26,444 bases of DNA, taken from a virus. The notes under the pieces are model-generated. The model did not search any database and had not been told where the DNA came from. It saw nothing but the letters and a program-made list of their open reading frames with translations. Each line of letters opens with the position of its first letter. Position 1 is the first letter of the stretch. The position numbers and the translations under genes were made by a program. Positions 13,654-20,698 of this stretch are shown here, in pieces. The stretch covers positions 1-26,444 of IMG/VR virus record IMGVR_UViG_3300009027_000030; one strand, 5' to 3'.

Positions 13654-13692
13654 TTGACAGACGCTACTATATGTATTAATATATAAGTATGG
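13654..13692 (+). promoter_or_regulatory. Extended sigma70-like promoter before ssb
   Basis: TTGACA (13654-13659), 17 bases, TAATAT (13677-13682), then ATAAGTATGG. Best match of the three to a consensus -35/-10 pair. It lies in the only sizeable gap within the replication genes (13650-13716) and so probably boosts ssb, exonuclease, endonuclease I and the downstream nucleotide genes. Confidence 0.8.
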
Positions 13693-13716
13693 CCCTACAA
13701 AATAGAAGGAAAACCA

Positions 13717-14211
13717 ATGCCTAAAACAATCTACAAAGAAGTAAAAACTACTGGTGCAATCGAATGGCCTCGTCTAACTGAGGAAAACCGTGACCTTACA
13801 GGGTATGGTGGTGCGTATGAAAAGTCGGACGGTGCTTACACTGTCAACCAAGTACTCACCAAGGACGGTATGAAAGCACTGAAGGACGCAGGTTCTCAGA
13901 AGCAACCTAACCAGAATCGTATGATTGATGGTGAGATTGTAGTAAAGTTTGTACGTCCACACAAGGTTACAAAGAAGGACGGTACTGAGATTCCACAAGC
14001 AGGTGGAGCACCGAAGGTAACAGACAAGGACGGTAACCCTTGGACTGCAGACATGGGTGTGATCGGTAACGGTACAGTAGCTGAGTGTACTAACCTAGTC
14101 ACTACCTTCACAGGTTCAGACGGTAAACAGTACAGCCGTACATCCTTGGTTGGTGTCAAGGTTCTTGAGCTTGTTGAGTACATCCAAGAGAACGAGGCAG
14201 TAGGCTTCTAA
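13717..14211 (+). CDS. Single-stranded DNA-binding protein (gp2.5-type analogue)
   Basis: 164 residues in the position and size class of T7 gp2.5. It has a beta-rich body with RMIDGEIVVKFVRPHKVTKK, DKDGNPWTADMGVIGNGT and a SRTSLVGVKVLELVEY segment. It ends in an acidic tail with a terminal aromatic (IQENEAVGF), the usual protein-interaction tail of phage and bacterial SSBs. It has its own strong promoter, consistent with the high copy number an SSB needs. AGAAGGAAA precedes the ATG. The stop overlaps the exonuclease start by one base (TAATG). Assignment rests on tail, fold pattern and context rather than a unique motif. Confidence 0.75.
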   Translation: MPKTIYKEVKTTGAIEWPRLTEENRDLTGYGGAYEKSDGAYTVNQVLTKDGMKALKDAGSQKQPNQNRMIDGEIVVKFVRPHKVTKKDGTEIPQAGGAPKVTDKDGNPWTADMGVIGNGTVAECTNLVTTFTGSDGKQYSRTSLVGVKVLELVEYIQENEAVGF

Positions 14212-15071
14212 TGAAAACCATTGATACTCTGATTGCTGATATGCAAGAGGTTATCAAAGGTAACGGTGGGTGGTCTGGATTAGAGGGTTCTATTCTAGGC
14301 CACAACATCGCTCTGATGGCTAACAAACGATTCAGCAAACCACAGGAGCCACGAGGTTATTTATCTCTGTCTTCTATCGGTACTCCATGCAAGAGAAAGC
14401 TATGGTACAAAGTCAACACACCTGCAGAGGGTAAGCCACTAGAGTCTGACGCACTGTTCAAGTTCTTTTATGGTGACATGATTGAGGAACTAGCACTGAC
14501 ACTAGCAATAGCTGCAGGACATGATGTGAAGGGACAACAAGATCGTCTGAATGTACACGGTATCAAAGGTCATCGTGATGCAGTGATTGACGGTATGACT
14601 ATCGATGTCAAGTCTTGTAGTCCATACGCATTCAAGAAGTTCAAGGAAGGGAACCTACGACAAGACGATCCATTCGGTTACATCAGTCAGCTATCTAGTT
14701 ATGTGTATGCAGGACAAGATGATGACAAGGTAACAGACAAAACACACGGCGCATTCTTAGCGATAGATAAACAGAACGGACACATGTGCCTAGATGTTTA
14801 TGACTTCACAGAGGAACTCAGAACCAAAGAGCAGGAGATGTTAGAGGCTAAAGAACTTGTCGCAGGTGATATGCCTGATCAACGACAGAATAAAGTTCCA
14901 CAGTCCAAGTCGAGTCCCAATAGCAAGCTGCCTATCATGTGTAGCTACTGTGAGTTTAAGAAGCAGTGTTGGCCTGAAGCACGTAAGTTTATTTACAGCA
15001 CTGGCCCTGTATACCTAGTTGATGTACGCTCAGAACCTAAAGTTCCAGAGGTATCTATGGATGAAGATTAA
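14211..15071 (+). CDS. PD-(D/E)XK exonuclease, Cas4/RecB-like, probable Fe-S
   Basis: 286 residues. Nuclease core: E92/E93 in GDMIEEL, GHRDAVIDGMTIDVKS (D123, D132, K134) and QLSSY (Q160, Y164), the standard E, D, D-x-K, QxxxY order. Four cysteines arranged as in Cas4/AddB proteins (C60 in GTPCKRKLWY; C244, C247, C253 in CSYCEFKKQC) probably hold a 4Fe-4S cluster. It likely takes the role of T7 gp6 exonuclease: degrading host DNA, removing RNA primers and generating ends for recombination. Coupled to ssb (TAATG) and overlapping endonuclease I by 11 bases. Confidence 0.9.
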   Translation: MKTIDTLIADMQEVIKGNGGWSGLEGSILGHNIALMANKRFSKPQEPRGYLSLSSIGTPCKRKLWYKVNTPAEGKPLESDALFKFFYGDMIEELALTLAIAAGHDVKGQQDRLNVHGIKGHRDAVIDGMTIDVKSCSPYAFKKFKEGNLRQDDPFGYISQLSSYVYAGQDDDKVTDKTHGAFLAIDKQNGHMCLDVYDFTEELRTKEQEMLEAKELVAGDMPDQRQNKVPQSKSSPNSKLPIMCSYCEFKKQCWPEARKFIYSTGPVYLVDVRSEPKVPEVSMDED

Positions 15072-15462
15072 GGTAAGACAGAGAGCACTGAGGGCAGGTT
15101 ACCGTTCAGGTCTTGAGCAAGATACTGCTAAGTTCTTAAAGAAGAAAGGTGTGAAGTTCACTTATGAAGAGTTCAAGATTAAGTGGGTTGATCCTAAGAC
15201 TAAGACATACACACCTGACTTTGTACTAGAGAACGGTATCATAATCGAAACCAAGGGACGGTTCATTTCCCCAGATAGAGCTAAACACTTGGCTGTACGT
15301 GATCAGTACCCTGACTTAGATATACGGTTTGTCTTTACAAATAGTAAGGCTAGACTATATAAAGGTAGCAAGACTACCTACGGTATGTGGTGCGACAGAT
15401 ACGGATTTAAATATGCAGACAGGCTGATACCTGATGCTTGGTTAAAGGAACCTAAGAAATGA
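15061..15462 (+). CDS. Endonuclease I, Holliday junction resolvase (T7 gp3-like)
   Basis: 133 residues from ATG 15061, which has AGAGG upstream; an earlier in-frame ATG at 15019 lies deep in the exonuclease gene. The order of motifs follows T7 endonuclease I closely: YRSGLEQD (E19), TYTPDFVLENG (D53), IIETKG (E63, K65), then YPDLDIRFVFTNSKARLYKGS and a LIPDAWLKEPKK end. The four catalytic residues align with T7 E20, D55, E65 and K67. It resolves branched DNA before packaging and helps break down host DNA. The 3' end overlaps the next start as ATGA. Confidence 0.95.
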   Translation: MKIKVRQRALRAGYRSGLEQDTAKFLKKKGVKFTYEEFKIKWVDPKTKTYTPDFVLENGIIIETKGRFISPDRAKHLAVRDQYPDLDIRFVFTNSKARLYKGSKTTYGMWCDRYGFKYADRLIPDAWLKEPKK

Positions 15463-15689
15463 AACTCATACTACACAAGGTGTTACAAGAACCATTTCAA
15501 CATCCTGAGTACGCAGATGAAAACGGTAACAATCCCTACTGTGTTGTCTACTTATCAGAGTACAATGGTGAAGTAGAAGAAACAGAAATGCTATACGAGA
15601 CTTTCGACGAGGCATACCAAGAAGCTAAGAAAGTATCACAATCTATAGAGGGTGTTGTTATCCGTAACAATAGTATGTATGATGCTTAA
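15459..15689 (+). CDS. Small acidic protein, unknown function
   Basis: 76 residues: MKLILHKVLQEPFQHPEYAD, NPYCVVYLSEYNGEVEETEM, then LYETFDEAYQEAKKVSQSIEG and a VVIRNNSMYDA end. It reads as a small beta-alpha-beta protein. Coupled to endonuclease I by ATGA and overlapping the metallophosphoesterase by 11 bases. No family recognised. Expression together with nucleases suggests a DNA-metabolism accessory, by context only. Confidence 0.7.
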   Translation: MKLILHKVLQEPFQHPEYADENGNNPYCVVYLSEYNGEVEETEMLYETFDEAYQEAKKVSQSIEGVVIRNNSMYDA

Positions 15690-16470
15690 AAAGAAGAAGA
15701 CTGTACTGGTATTCACGTGTGCTCACGCTGACCCAGGTACGCCTAACGACAGGTTCAGTTGGCTAGGTGCATTCATATATGATCTGAAACCAGACTATGT
15801 TGTAGACTTAGGTGACGGTGCTGATCTTAAATCACTCAACAGTTTCGATACACGATACCCACAGGCTATTGTATCACAGAACTACGGTAGAGATATTGAG
15901 TGTTACAATGACGCACAAGAAAGACTACGGTGGAAGTTCAGACATCATAAACGTAAACGTCCCTTCTGGATAGGACTTGAGGGTAACCATGAAAATAGAA
16001 TCAAAAAGGCTATCGCCCACGACCCAAGACTACAGGGAGAAAAGTACGGGATTTCCTTCAGCCATCTTCAAACGAAGTACTGGTTCGACGAGTACCATGA
16101 GTACCACAATTCGGCCCCCAGTATCGCTGATTACGATGGCGTATCTTACGCTCACTTCTTTGGTGCTGGGAATTATGGGACACCTGTCTCTGGTGTTCAT
16201 CATGCTTACACCCTACTACAAAACAGGAACCATAGTTCTACTTGTGGTCACAGTCACAAACGTAGTATTTATTTTAAAGATACTGCACATCCTACTTCGA
16301 TTATCGGGCTTGTTGCGGGATGCTTCAAGGGAAGCGAGGAAACGTGGGCAGGACAATCTAATAATGAGTGGTGGAAAGGTGTTGTAGTTAAACGTGAGTT
16401 AGAGAACGGTGTCTACGAGCCTGAGTTTGTATCACTCGAAACCATCAAACGGCAGTATGGGAGCGGATGA
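15679..16470 (+). CDS. Calcineurin-like metallophosphoesterase
   Basis: 263 residues from ATG 15679 (ATG 15682 is also possible; 15652 would overlap the upstream gene further). Metallophosphoesterase motifs in order: CAHADPG (14-20), DLGDGAD (D46, D49), GNHENR (N103, H104), YAHFFG (H159) and CGHSHKRS (H191, H193). The first motif is normally D-x-H; here Cys14 replaces the Asp that would bridge the metals, while H16 remains. Phage enzymes of this type may act on nucleotides, phosphodiesters or nucleic-acid ends; the substrate here is unknown. It sits between recombination nucleases and nucleotide enzymes and overlaps the next gene by ATGA. Confidence 0.9.
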   Translation: MMLKKKKTVLVFTCAHADPGTPNDRFSWLGAFIYDLKPDYVVDLGDGADLKSLNSFDTRYPQAIVSQNYGRDIECYNDAQERLRWKFRHHKRKRPFWIGLEGNHENRIKKAIAHDPRLQGEKYGISFSHLQTKYWFDEYHEYHNSAPSIADYDGVSYAHFFGAGNYGTPVSGVHHAYTLLQNRNHSSTCGHSHKRSIYFKDTAHPTSIIGLVAGCFKGSEETWAGQSNNEWWKGVVVKRELENGVYEPEFVSLETIKRQYGSG

Positions 16471-16661
16471 TGTTTGATTATAGAGGACAACTTGAATTGT
16501 TAGTTGATAGTTATGGACTAAGTAAACTCTTAGAGATGAATGACATCACTGAGAATGTAGTCCTTGAAATGTTAGTTGAACGTGGTGACATAGACTTGTC
16601 AGATTATTTCTACAACGATATGCCTATTGATGTGTTAGAAGAGGATGAAGAGTATGATTAA
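16467..16661 (+). CDS. Small acidic protein, unknown function
   Basis: 64 residues: an SYGLSKLLEMNDITENVVLE helical segment followed by LVERGDIDLSDYFYNDMPID and an EEDEEYD tail. Short proteins with this 'LL--NDI----VL--L-E-G-IDL-DYF' look recur next to nucleotide genes in marine podophages, as far as I recall, but have no assigned role. Starts at the ATGA overlap with the phosphoesterase; a second ATG follows at 16470. It overlaps mazG by 8-17 bases. Confidence 0.7.
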   Translation: MMFDYRGQLELLVDSYGLSKLLEMNDITENVVLEMLVERGDIDLSDYFYNDMPIDVLEEDEEYD

Positions 16662-17019
16662 TCAGAGTGACATAGAAGCATTCGAGTATTACAACGAGGA
16701 TGTAGACATCACTATGAACTACTACCAGAAGCAAGCTGCTGAGACTGCAGTCTACAAACAAGAACATGCAGTGATCTACCCTGCCCTTGGTCTTGCAGCA
16801 GAAGCAGGTGAGGTAGCAAACAAAGTAAAGAAGATTATGCGTGACGGTACATTCAATCGTCAGGCTATTGCAGACGAGGTGGGTGATTGCCTCTGGTACA
16901 TTGCAGCATTGTGTCGTGACTTGAACGTGGACATGTCAGACGTAGCTACAGCTAACCTAGAAAAATTACATGATCGTAAGAAACGTGGTGTCATACAAGG
17001 GAGTGGAGATAAAAGATGA
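16654..17019 (+). CDS. mazG: MazG-like nucleotide pyrophosphohydrolase
   Basis: 121 residues from ATG 16654 (AGAGG upstream; an ATG at 16645 is also in frame). The metal-binding helices carry GLAAEAGEVANKVKK (E50, E53) and AIADEVGDCLWYIA (E75, D78), the EXXE...EXXD pattern of all-alpha NTP pyrophosphohydrolases. Single-domain phage MazG proteins hydrolyse (d)NTPs and have been proposed to lower (p)ppGpp or recycle host nucleotides. Here it is translated immediately before ribonucleotide reductase (ATGA overlap), which favours a role in dNTP balance. Confidence 0.9.
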   Translation: MINQSDIEAFEYYNEDVDITMNYYQKQAAETAVYKQEHAVIYPALGLAAEAGEVANKVKKIMRDGTFNRQAIADEVGDCLWYIAALCRDLNVDMSDVATANLEKLHDRKKRGVIQGSGDKR

Positions 17020-18758
17020 CTGAACAATACGGACCAACGATAGCAATCTCAGAAGAGATTCATGCCATGAAATACCGTGGCAAAGGAGAAACATTTCGTG
17101 AGGCTATGACACGAGTAGCTGAAGCACTGAAGGACACTGAGTCACACTTCAATAACTTCCGTAACATTCTCTACAACCAACGCTTCCTACCTGCAGGACG
17201 TGTGCAATCAGCAATGGGTGCGCCTCGTCGTGTAACACCATACAACTGCTTTGTGTCTATGACTATCGAAGACAGTATGGACGGTATCATGGAAGCTGCT
17301 CGTCGTGCTGCAGAGACTATGCGACTAGGTGGTGGCATTGGCTATGACTTCTCAACACTACGTCCACGTGGTACGTTGATCAAGTCACTAGACTCTAAGT
17401 CCTCTGGCCCTCTGTCCTTTATGGAAATATTCAATGCAGTGTGTAAGACTATATCATCTGCAGGTCACAGACGTGGAGCACAGATGGGTGTGTTGCGTGT
17501 CGATCACCCTGACATCGAAGACTTCATTACGGCAAAGAACAACAGTGATACACTGACTCAGTTCAACATCTCTGTAGGTGTGACTGACGAGTTTATGACT
17601 GCAGTTAAGGATGACCTAGACTTCGATCTAAAGTTTGATGGGCGTGTCTACAAGACTGTTAGTGCTCGTGCATTGTGGGATCAGATTCTACGTAGTACAT
17701 GGGATTGGGCAGAACCTGGTATCCTGTTTATAGATCGTATCAATAGAAAGAATAACCTATGGTATGCAGAGAAGATTGCAGCTACTAACCCATGTGGCGA
17801 ACAACCGCTACCACCTAACGGTGCATGTCTACTAGGCTCGTTTAACTTAACCAAGTACATAGTAGAACATGAGGGTAAGTACGTCTTCAACACAAACCAA
17901 CTGCGTAACGATATACCTCACGTTGTCCGTGCTATGGATAATGTAGTTGATCGTGCAGTGTATCCACTAAAAGAACAGGAGCAAGAAGCTAAGAGTAAAC
18001 GTCGAATGGGCCTTGGTGTTACTGGTGTAGCGAATGCTATCGAAGCACTAGGGTTTGAGTATGGTAGTGAACGATTCCTACAAACCCTTGAAGAAATCAT
18101 GGGAGTAATTAGGGATGTCGCTTATCGCACTTCTGTTGAGTTGGCTATTGAGAAGGGACCGTTTCCTCTCTTTACTCAAGCTTATCTTGAGAGTGACTTT
18201 GCTAAGTCTTTGCCTAGTGATATTCGTAATCTCATTAGCGATCACGGTATTCGTAACAGTCATCTGCTTTCTGTTGCTCCAACAGGAACTATCAGTCTGT
18301 CAGCAGACAACGTATCCTCTGGAATCGAGCCTGTTTTCTCACATTACTACGACAGAACTATCCAAACCTTCGATGGTCCAAGAACAGAGCGAGTAGAGGA
18401 CTACGGTTACCGTGTGTTTGGTGTGAAGGGTAGAACTGCAGACGAACTATCAGTGTTCGATCACGTCAAGGTATTGAATGTAGCATCACGATTCGTAGAC
18501 TCTGCATGTTCTAAGACATGTAACGTAGGTGATGACGTAACATGGGAAGAGTTCAAGCAGGTGTACATGGATGCCTACGATGGTGGTTCATCTGGTTGTA
18601 CTACATTCCGTGCATCAGGTAAACGGTACGGTATCTTGAACGCATCAACATCAGAGGATGTAGTAGAGGAACCTGTAGTAGAGGAAACACAAGACTTCGT
18701 AGATGAAGGTGGTGCTTGCTACTTCGATCCTGCTACTGGTCTACGTCAGTGTGAGTAG
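17016..18758 (+). CDS. nrdJ: Class II (cobalamin-dependent) ribonucleotide reductase
   Basis: 580 residues. Reduces ribonucleotides to deoxyribonucleotides using an adenosylcobalamin-derived radical. Visible marks: YNCFVS (C78, first redox Cys), NPCGEQPLPPNGACLLGS (N258, C260, E262), APTGTISL (421-428) and GSSGCTTFRASGKRYGIL near residue 530. The C-terminal tail has C568 and C579 for thiol exchange. It lacks the paired C-terminal radical-transfer tyrosines and separate small subunit of class I, and the GCTT-R motif is typical of NrdJ. Oxygen-independent and needing host B12, it suits a host that makes or takes up cobalamin. Start overlaps mazG (ATGA). The gene ends 8 bases into the DUF1289 frame. 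Confidence 0.95.
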   Translation: MTEQYGPTIAISEEIHAMKYRGKGETFREAMTRVAEALKDTESHFNNFRNILYNQRFLPAGRVQSAMGAPRRVTPYNCFVSMTIEDSMDGIMEAARRAAETMRLGGGIGYDFSTLRPRGTLIKSLDSKSSGPLSFMEIFNAVCKTISSAGHRRGAQMGVLRVDHPDIEDFITAKNNSDTLTQFNISVGVTDEFMTAVKDDLDFDLKFDGRVYKTVSARALWDQILRSTWDWAEPGILFIDRINRKNNLWYAEKIAATNPCGEQPLPPNGACLLGSFNLTKYIVEHEGKYVFNTNQLRNDIPHVVRAMDNVVDRAVYPLKEQEQEAKSKRRMGLGVTGVANAIEALGFEYGSERFLQTLEEIMGVIRDVAYRTSVELAIEKGPFPLFTQAYLESDFAKSLPSDIRNLISDHGIRNSHLLSVAPTGTISLSADNVSSGIEPVFSHYYDRTIQTFDGPRTERVEDYGYRVFGVKGRTADELSVFDHVKVLNVASRFVDSACSKTCNVGDDVTWEEFKQVYMDAYDGGSSGCTTFRASGKRYGILNASTSEDVVEEPVVEETQDFVDEGGACYFDPATGLRQCE

Positions 18759-18936
18759 GAACCGTAAACAGTTAGGTGATGTGCCTACACCCTGCATCAA
18801 GGTCTGTCGTTTAGAGGATGGATACTGTGTAGGGTGTAAGCGCACCCCTGAAGAGATACGAGATTGGATGATCATGTCTACATATGAACAGAACATGTTA
18901 GTCCATGAGTTGAAATGGAGACAAGAGAATGGCTAA
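18751..18936 (+). CDS. DUF1289-like four-Cys protein
   Basis: 61 residues if started at GTG 18751, overlapping the nrdJ end; GTG 18781, directly after AGGTGAT, is an alternative. The ATG at 18703 gives a hydrophobic leader that is only the nrdJ tail in another frame. TPCIKVCRLEDGYCVGCKRT (C15, C19, C26, C29) followed by EEIRDWMIMSTYEQ matches the DUF1289 pattern (PC---C---G-C-GC-RT--EI--W). This is a small, probably Fe-S or zinc protein common in proteobacteria. Likely picked up from a host; it may serve redox chemistry beside the reductase. It overlaps the next start by 8 bases. Confidence 0.8.
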   Translation: MSRNRKQLGDVPTPCIKVCRLEDGYCVGCKRTPEEIRDWMIMSTYEQNMLVHELKWRQENG

Positions 18937-19120
18937 TAGTGGAATACCTTGGATAGACTTCGTGTTTGATCAGTGTGTGTTGTTCTTGATATGGTCAGCA
19001 AACATACTAGGTATAACATACGAAGAGATTAACGTGTGGTTGTTCTGTATTATATGGCCCATCCTTACGTTGTATCACTTAGCACGTATCAAGTACCTGA
19101 AGTGGAAACTATATGGCTAA
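18929..19120 (+). CDS. Small membrane protein, two hydrophobic segments
   Basis: 63 residues: FVFDQCVLFLIWSANILGIT and VWLFCIIWPILTLYHLARIK are two membrane helices, followed by a basic KYLKWKLYG end (C-terminus predicted inside). It starts and ends in identical ATGGCTAA overlaps with its neighbours, so it is expressed with them. No holin or lysis motif is visible and it lies in the early/middle region, so lysis is unlikely. Function unknown. Confidence 0.65.
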   Translation: MANSGIPWIDFVFDQCVLFLIWSANILGITYEEINVWLFCIIWPILTLYHLARIKYLKWKLYG

Positions 19121-19451
19121 TTGTGATGACTGTGGTAACCTGTTAGATGACGATGGATATTGTGGTGAGTGTTATGTCTATGAGTATCCTGATTTTACAG
19201 ACGAGGAGTACAAGAAGATTAAGAAGAATGATGTAGTAAACAACCCTATTCACTACAATCACAGTGGTATTGAGTGCATTGATGCAATAGAGGCTATGAC
19301 AGAGAACATGTCGGGGAGTATAGCACCTCATGCAGCAAACGTACTCAAGTACATGTGGCGTTGTGAGTACAAGAATGGCTTAGAGGATATTGATAAAGCT
19401 ATCTGGTACCTGCAACGACTACGAGAACGATGGTGTAAGATACACCAATAA
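19113..19451 (+). CDS. DUF3310 protein with N-terminal zinc ribbon (gp1.7-like)
   Basis: 112 residues. N-terminal CDDCGNLL and YCGEC (C4, C7, C17, C20) form a zinc ribbon. The C-terminal domain has NPIHYNHSGIECIDAIEAM, APHAANVLKYMWRCEYKNGL and EDIDKAIWYLQRL, the DUF3310 signature. T7 gp1.7, a nucleotide kinase acting on dTMP and dGMP, is the characterised member of this family. A nucleotide kinase role would complete the ThyX/NrdJ/MazG supply pathway. Last gene of the rightward run, ending directly before the terminator. Confidence 0.85.
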   Translation: MANCDDCGNLLDDDGYCGECYVYEYPDFTDEEYKKIKKNDVVNNPIHYNHSGIECIDAIEAMTENMSGSIAPHAANVLKYMWRCEYKNGLEDIDKAIWYLQRLRERWCKIHQ

Positions 19452-19454
19452 GAA

Positions 19455-19490
19455 AAAACCCCCAGGGATTTCTCCTTGGGGGTTTTCTTT
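19455..19490. terminator. Bidirectional rho-independent terminator
   Basis: A 14-bp stem with one G-T wobble (19455-19468 with 19473-19486) has five G-C pairs in a row and a TTTC loop. It is flanked by A-rich sequence on the left and TTTTCTTTT on the right, so both strands end in a T-run. It lies exactly between convergent gene ends at 19451 and 19490. Confidence 0.9.
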
Positions 19491-19723
19491 TATGTTTTCT
19501 TTTTTCTCTTTTTACCTGAAGCAGTGACTGACCAACTCACTCGTTTCGGTCCTGTCTTTTTCCTTGCTTCACTCTTTGAGATTCTTCCTGCAACTGCTTT
19601 AGGGCGACATGCAGGGTAGCTTTTGCGCTTATCGTTTTTCCCTGACCTGCCACATGGCTTTCCTGTTTTAACGTCAACCCACTTCTCCCCGAACCACTTG
19701 CCTAGTCCACCTTTCTTAGCCAT
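19490..19723 (-). CDS. Small basic phage protein (WFGEKWVDVKTGKPCGR family)
   Basis: 77 residues from the ATG at 19723. The frame is open further upstream, but that part overlaps the next gene. MAKKGGLGKWFGEKWVDVKT, GKPCGR (C24), SYPACRPKA (C39) and a lysine-rich end (GKKRKKKT). The W-GEKWVD---G-PCGR...YPACRP pattern occurs in small proteins of many marine phages (DUF5872-like, from memory). It probably binds nucleic acid or metal through the two Cys; role unknown. Last gene of the late transcript. Confidence 0.75.
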   Translation of the reverse strand: MAKKGGLGKWFGEKWVDVKTGKPCGRSGKNDKRKSYPACRPKAVAGRISKSEARKKTGPKRVSWSVTASGKKRKKKT

Positions 19724-19725
19724 GA

Positions 19726-19899
19726 CTACGCTTTCTTTACTCTGTTGTCTTTGCCTCGCCAACCACCGCCCTTGGATTTGTACCACTTAGCGGCCCATGC
19801 ATTAGCGTATGCTGAAGGGTAGACCTTGAACTTCTTCTTGGCTTCTGCCTTGGCTCGTGACCATAGCTTCGGATTTGTAGGTGTTGGACTCTTAGCCAT
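19726..19899 (-). CDS. 57-residue basic protein (YPSAYANAWAAKWYK family)
   Basis: Reads MAKSPTPTNPKLWSRAKAEA, then KKKFKVYPSAYANAWAAKWY and KSKGGGWRGKDNRVKKA. The K-KVYPSAYAN-WA-KWYK--GGGW motif is a recurrent short phage family that often neighbours the WFGEKWVD proteins, as here (2-base gap). Its ATG overlaps the upstream stop by one base (TAATG). Strongly basic and aromatic, so packaged-DNA or membrane association is conceivable; no function is known to me. Confidence 0.75.
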   Translation of the reverse strand: MAKSPTPTNPKLWSRAKAEAKKKFKVYPSAYANAWAAKWYKSKGGGWRGKDNRVKKA

Positions 19900-20087
19900 T
19901 ACGTACTACTCCCTTCGACTTTGTGACAGTGTGGTGTAACATAAGCACCGCCTCTTCTTATATCCATAGCTATCTGTTCTGCTTCCTCTAGGCAAGCTTG
20001 CTCACTATAGAATGGTTCAGGCTTTGCTATGATCCTGCAAGATAGTGCCATAGGATCGAAGCAAACTAATAATATTCCTACCCACAT
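19899..20087 (-). CDS. Small Cys-containing protein with hydrophobic N-terminus
   Basis: 62 residues: MWVGILLVCFDPMALSCRII looks like a weak signal or membrane segment. A FYSEQACLEEAEQIAMDIRR helix and a GGAYVTPHCHKVEG strand follow. The F----C---A---A helix with a later A-V--C strand matches the early 56-residue protein at 9018-9188, so they may be diverged copies. One-base gap from the upstream gene and one-base overlap (TAATG) downstream. Possibly an exported disulfide-bonded protein; unproven. Confidence 0.7.
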   Translation of the reverse strand: MWVGILLVCFDPMALSCRIIAKPEPFYSEQACLEEAEQIAMDIRRGGAYVTPHCHKVEGSST

Positions 20088-20088
20088 C

Positions 20089-20340
20089 TCACCACTTCAC
20101 TTTCGCAGCCCAGTATGCTGCACTCATTTTTCCCTTTTTAATGTTCTTAGCATGTCTAGCACGAAACGCTTTATTTCTTGCGCTACCTTTAGGACTGCCT
20201 TTGACACCTTTCTGACCGAATCGAATAATCTTTTCTTTACCATTCACACACGCCTTTACTACATGAGATTTAGTTGGATGTTTAGGTGTAGTCCGTGGAC
20301 TATTACATTTCATCTTAGCTTTGTTAAGCCTTGCTGCCAT
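20089..20340 (-). CDS. Small basic phage protein (KMKCNSPRRTP family, DUF6321-like)
   Basis: 83 residues from ATG 20340 (AAGGAG eight bases upstream; the frame also has a GTG at 20343). KMKCNSPRTTPKHPTKSHVV, then KACVNGKEKIIRFGQKGVKG and ARHAKNIKKGKMSAAYWAAK form a strongly conserved pattern that I recognise from many T4-like and podo-type marine phages, with DUF6321 as the likely label. Highly basic. Its role is unknown; nucleic-acid binding or a virion-associated position are both possible. It overlaps the spanin-like gene by 17 bases. Confidence 0.8.
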   Translation of the reverse strand: MAARLNKAKMKCNSPRTTPKHPTKSHVVKACVNGKEKIIRFGQKGVKGSPKGSARNKAFRARHAKNIKKGKMSAAYWAAKVKW

Positions 20341-20698
20341 CACTCTTTCTCCTTAGTGTTGCTATTAGAGTAAGTAAACCACGTCCCATTTCTTGTGGAC
20401 TAGGGGCTAACCAACCTAGCACTAGAAGGATCAAGACCCACGGCGGTATTTCATTTATGTTTATATTTTCTACGCTATCTGTGTTTACTTTGTTTGTGTC
20501 GTTGCTCTGTTTCAGGTCACCTGTCAGTGTATCCACTACCACTTCTTGATCAGAGTTGTTCGTAGTTCCAACTGTCTGAGAGTTAGTCTTTCCTGCCTGT
20601 ACATTTGCTGCGACATTCGGTCCACCCCCACCTCCCATGAGAAAGGATGGAATCTGAGAACAACCAGACAGGAACAGAGCTAAGACTAACCACCTCAT
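20324..20698 (-). CDS. u-spanin-like lysis lipoprotein
   Basis: 124 residues. N-terminal signal with a lipobox LSGC (Cys13), so the N-terminus should be lipid-anchored in the outer membrane. A Gly/Asn/Thr-rich periplasmic stretch follows (about 20-82). Near the C-terminus is a transmembrane helix IPPWVLILLVLGWLAP (84-99) and then a short basic cytoplasmic tail. An outer-membrane lipoprotein tethered by a C-terminal inner-membrane helix is the layout of unimolecular spanins such as T1 gp11, which fuse the two membranes at the last step of lysis. It lies beside the EF-hand membrane protein and near the M15 endolysin. Assignment is by architecture. Confidence 0.75.
   Translation of the reverse strand: MRWLVLALFLSGCSQIPSFLMGGGGGPNVAANVQAGKTNSQTVGTTNNSDQEVVVDTLTGDLKQSNDTNKVNTDSVENININEIPPWVLILLVLGWLAPSPQEMGRGLLTLIATLRRKSDGSKA

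Noticed and set aside
18703-18750. Signal peptide on the DUF1289 protein
   Set aside because: The hydrophobic leader is the nrdJ C-terminal coding sequence read in another frame; GTG starts downstream fit the family length.
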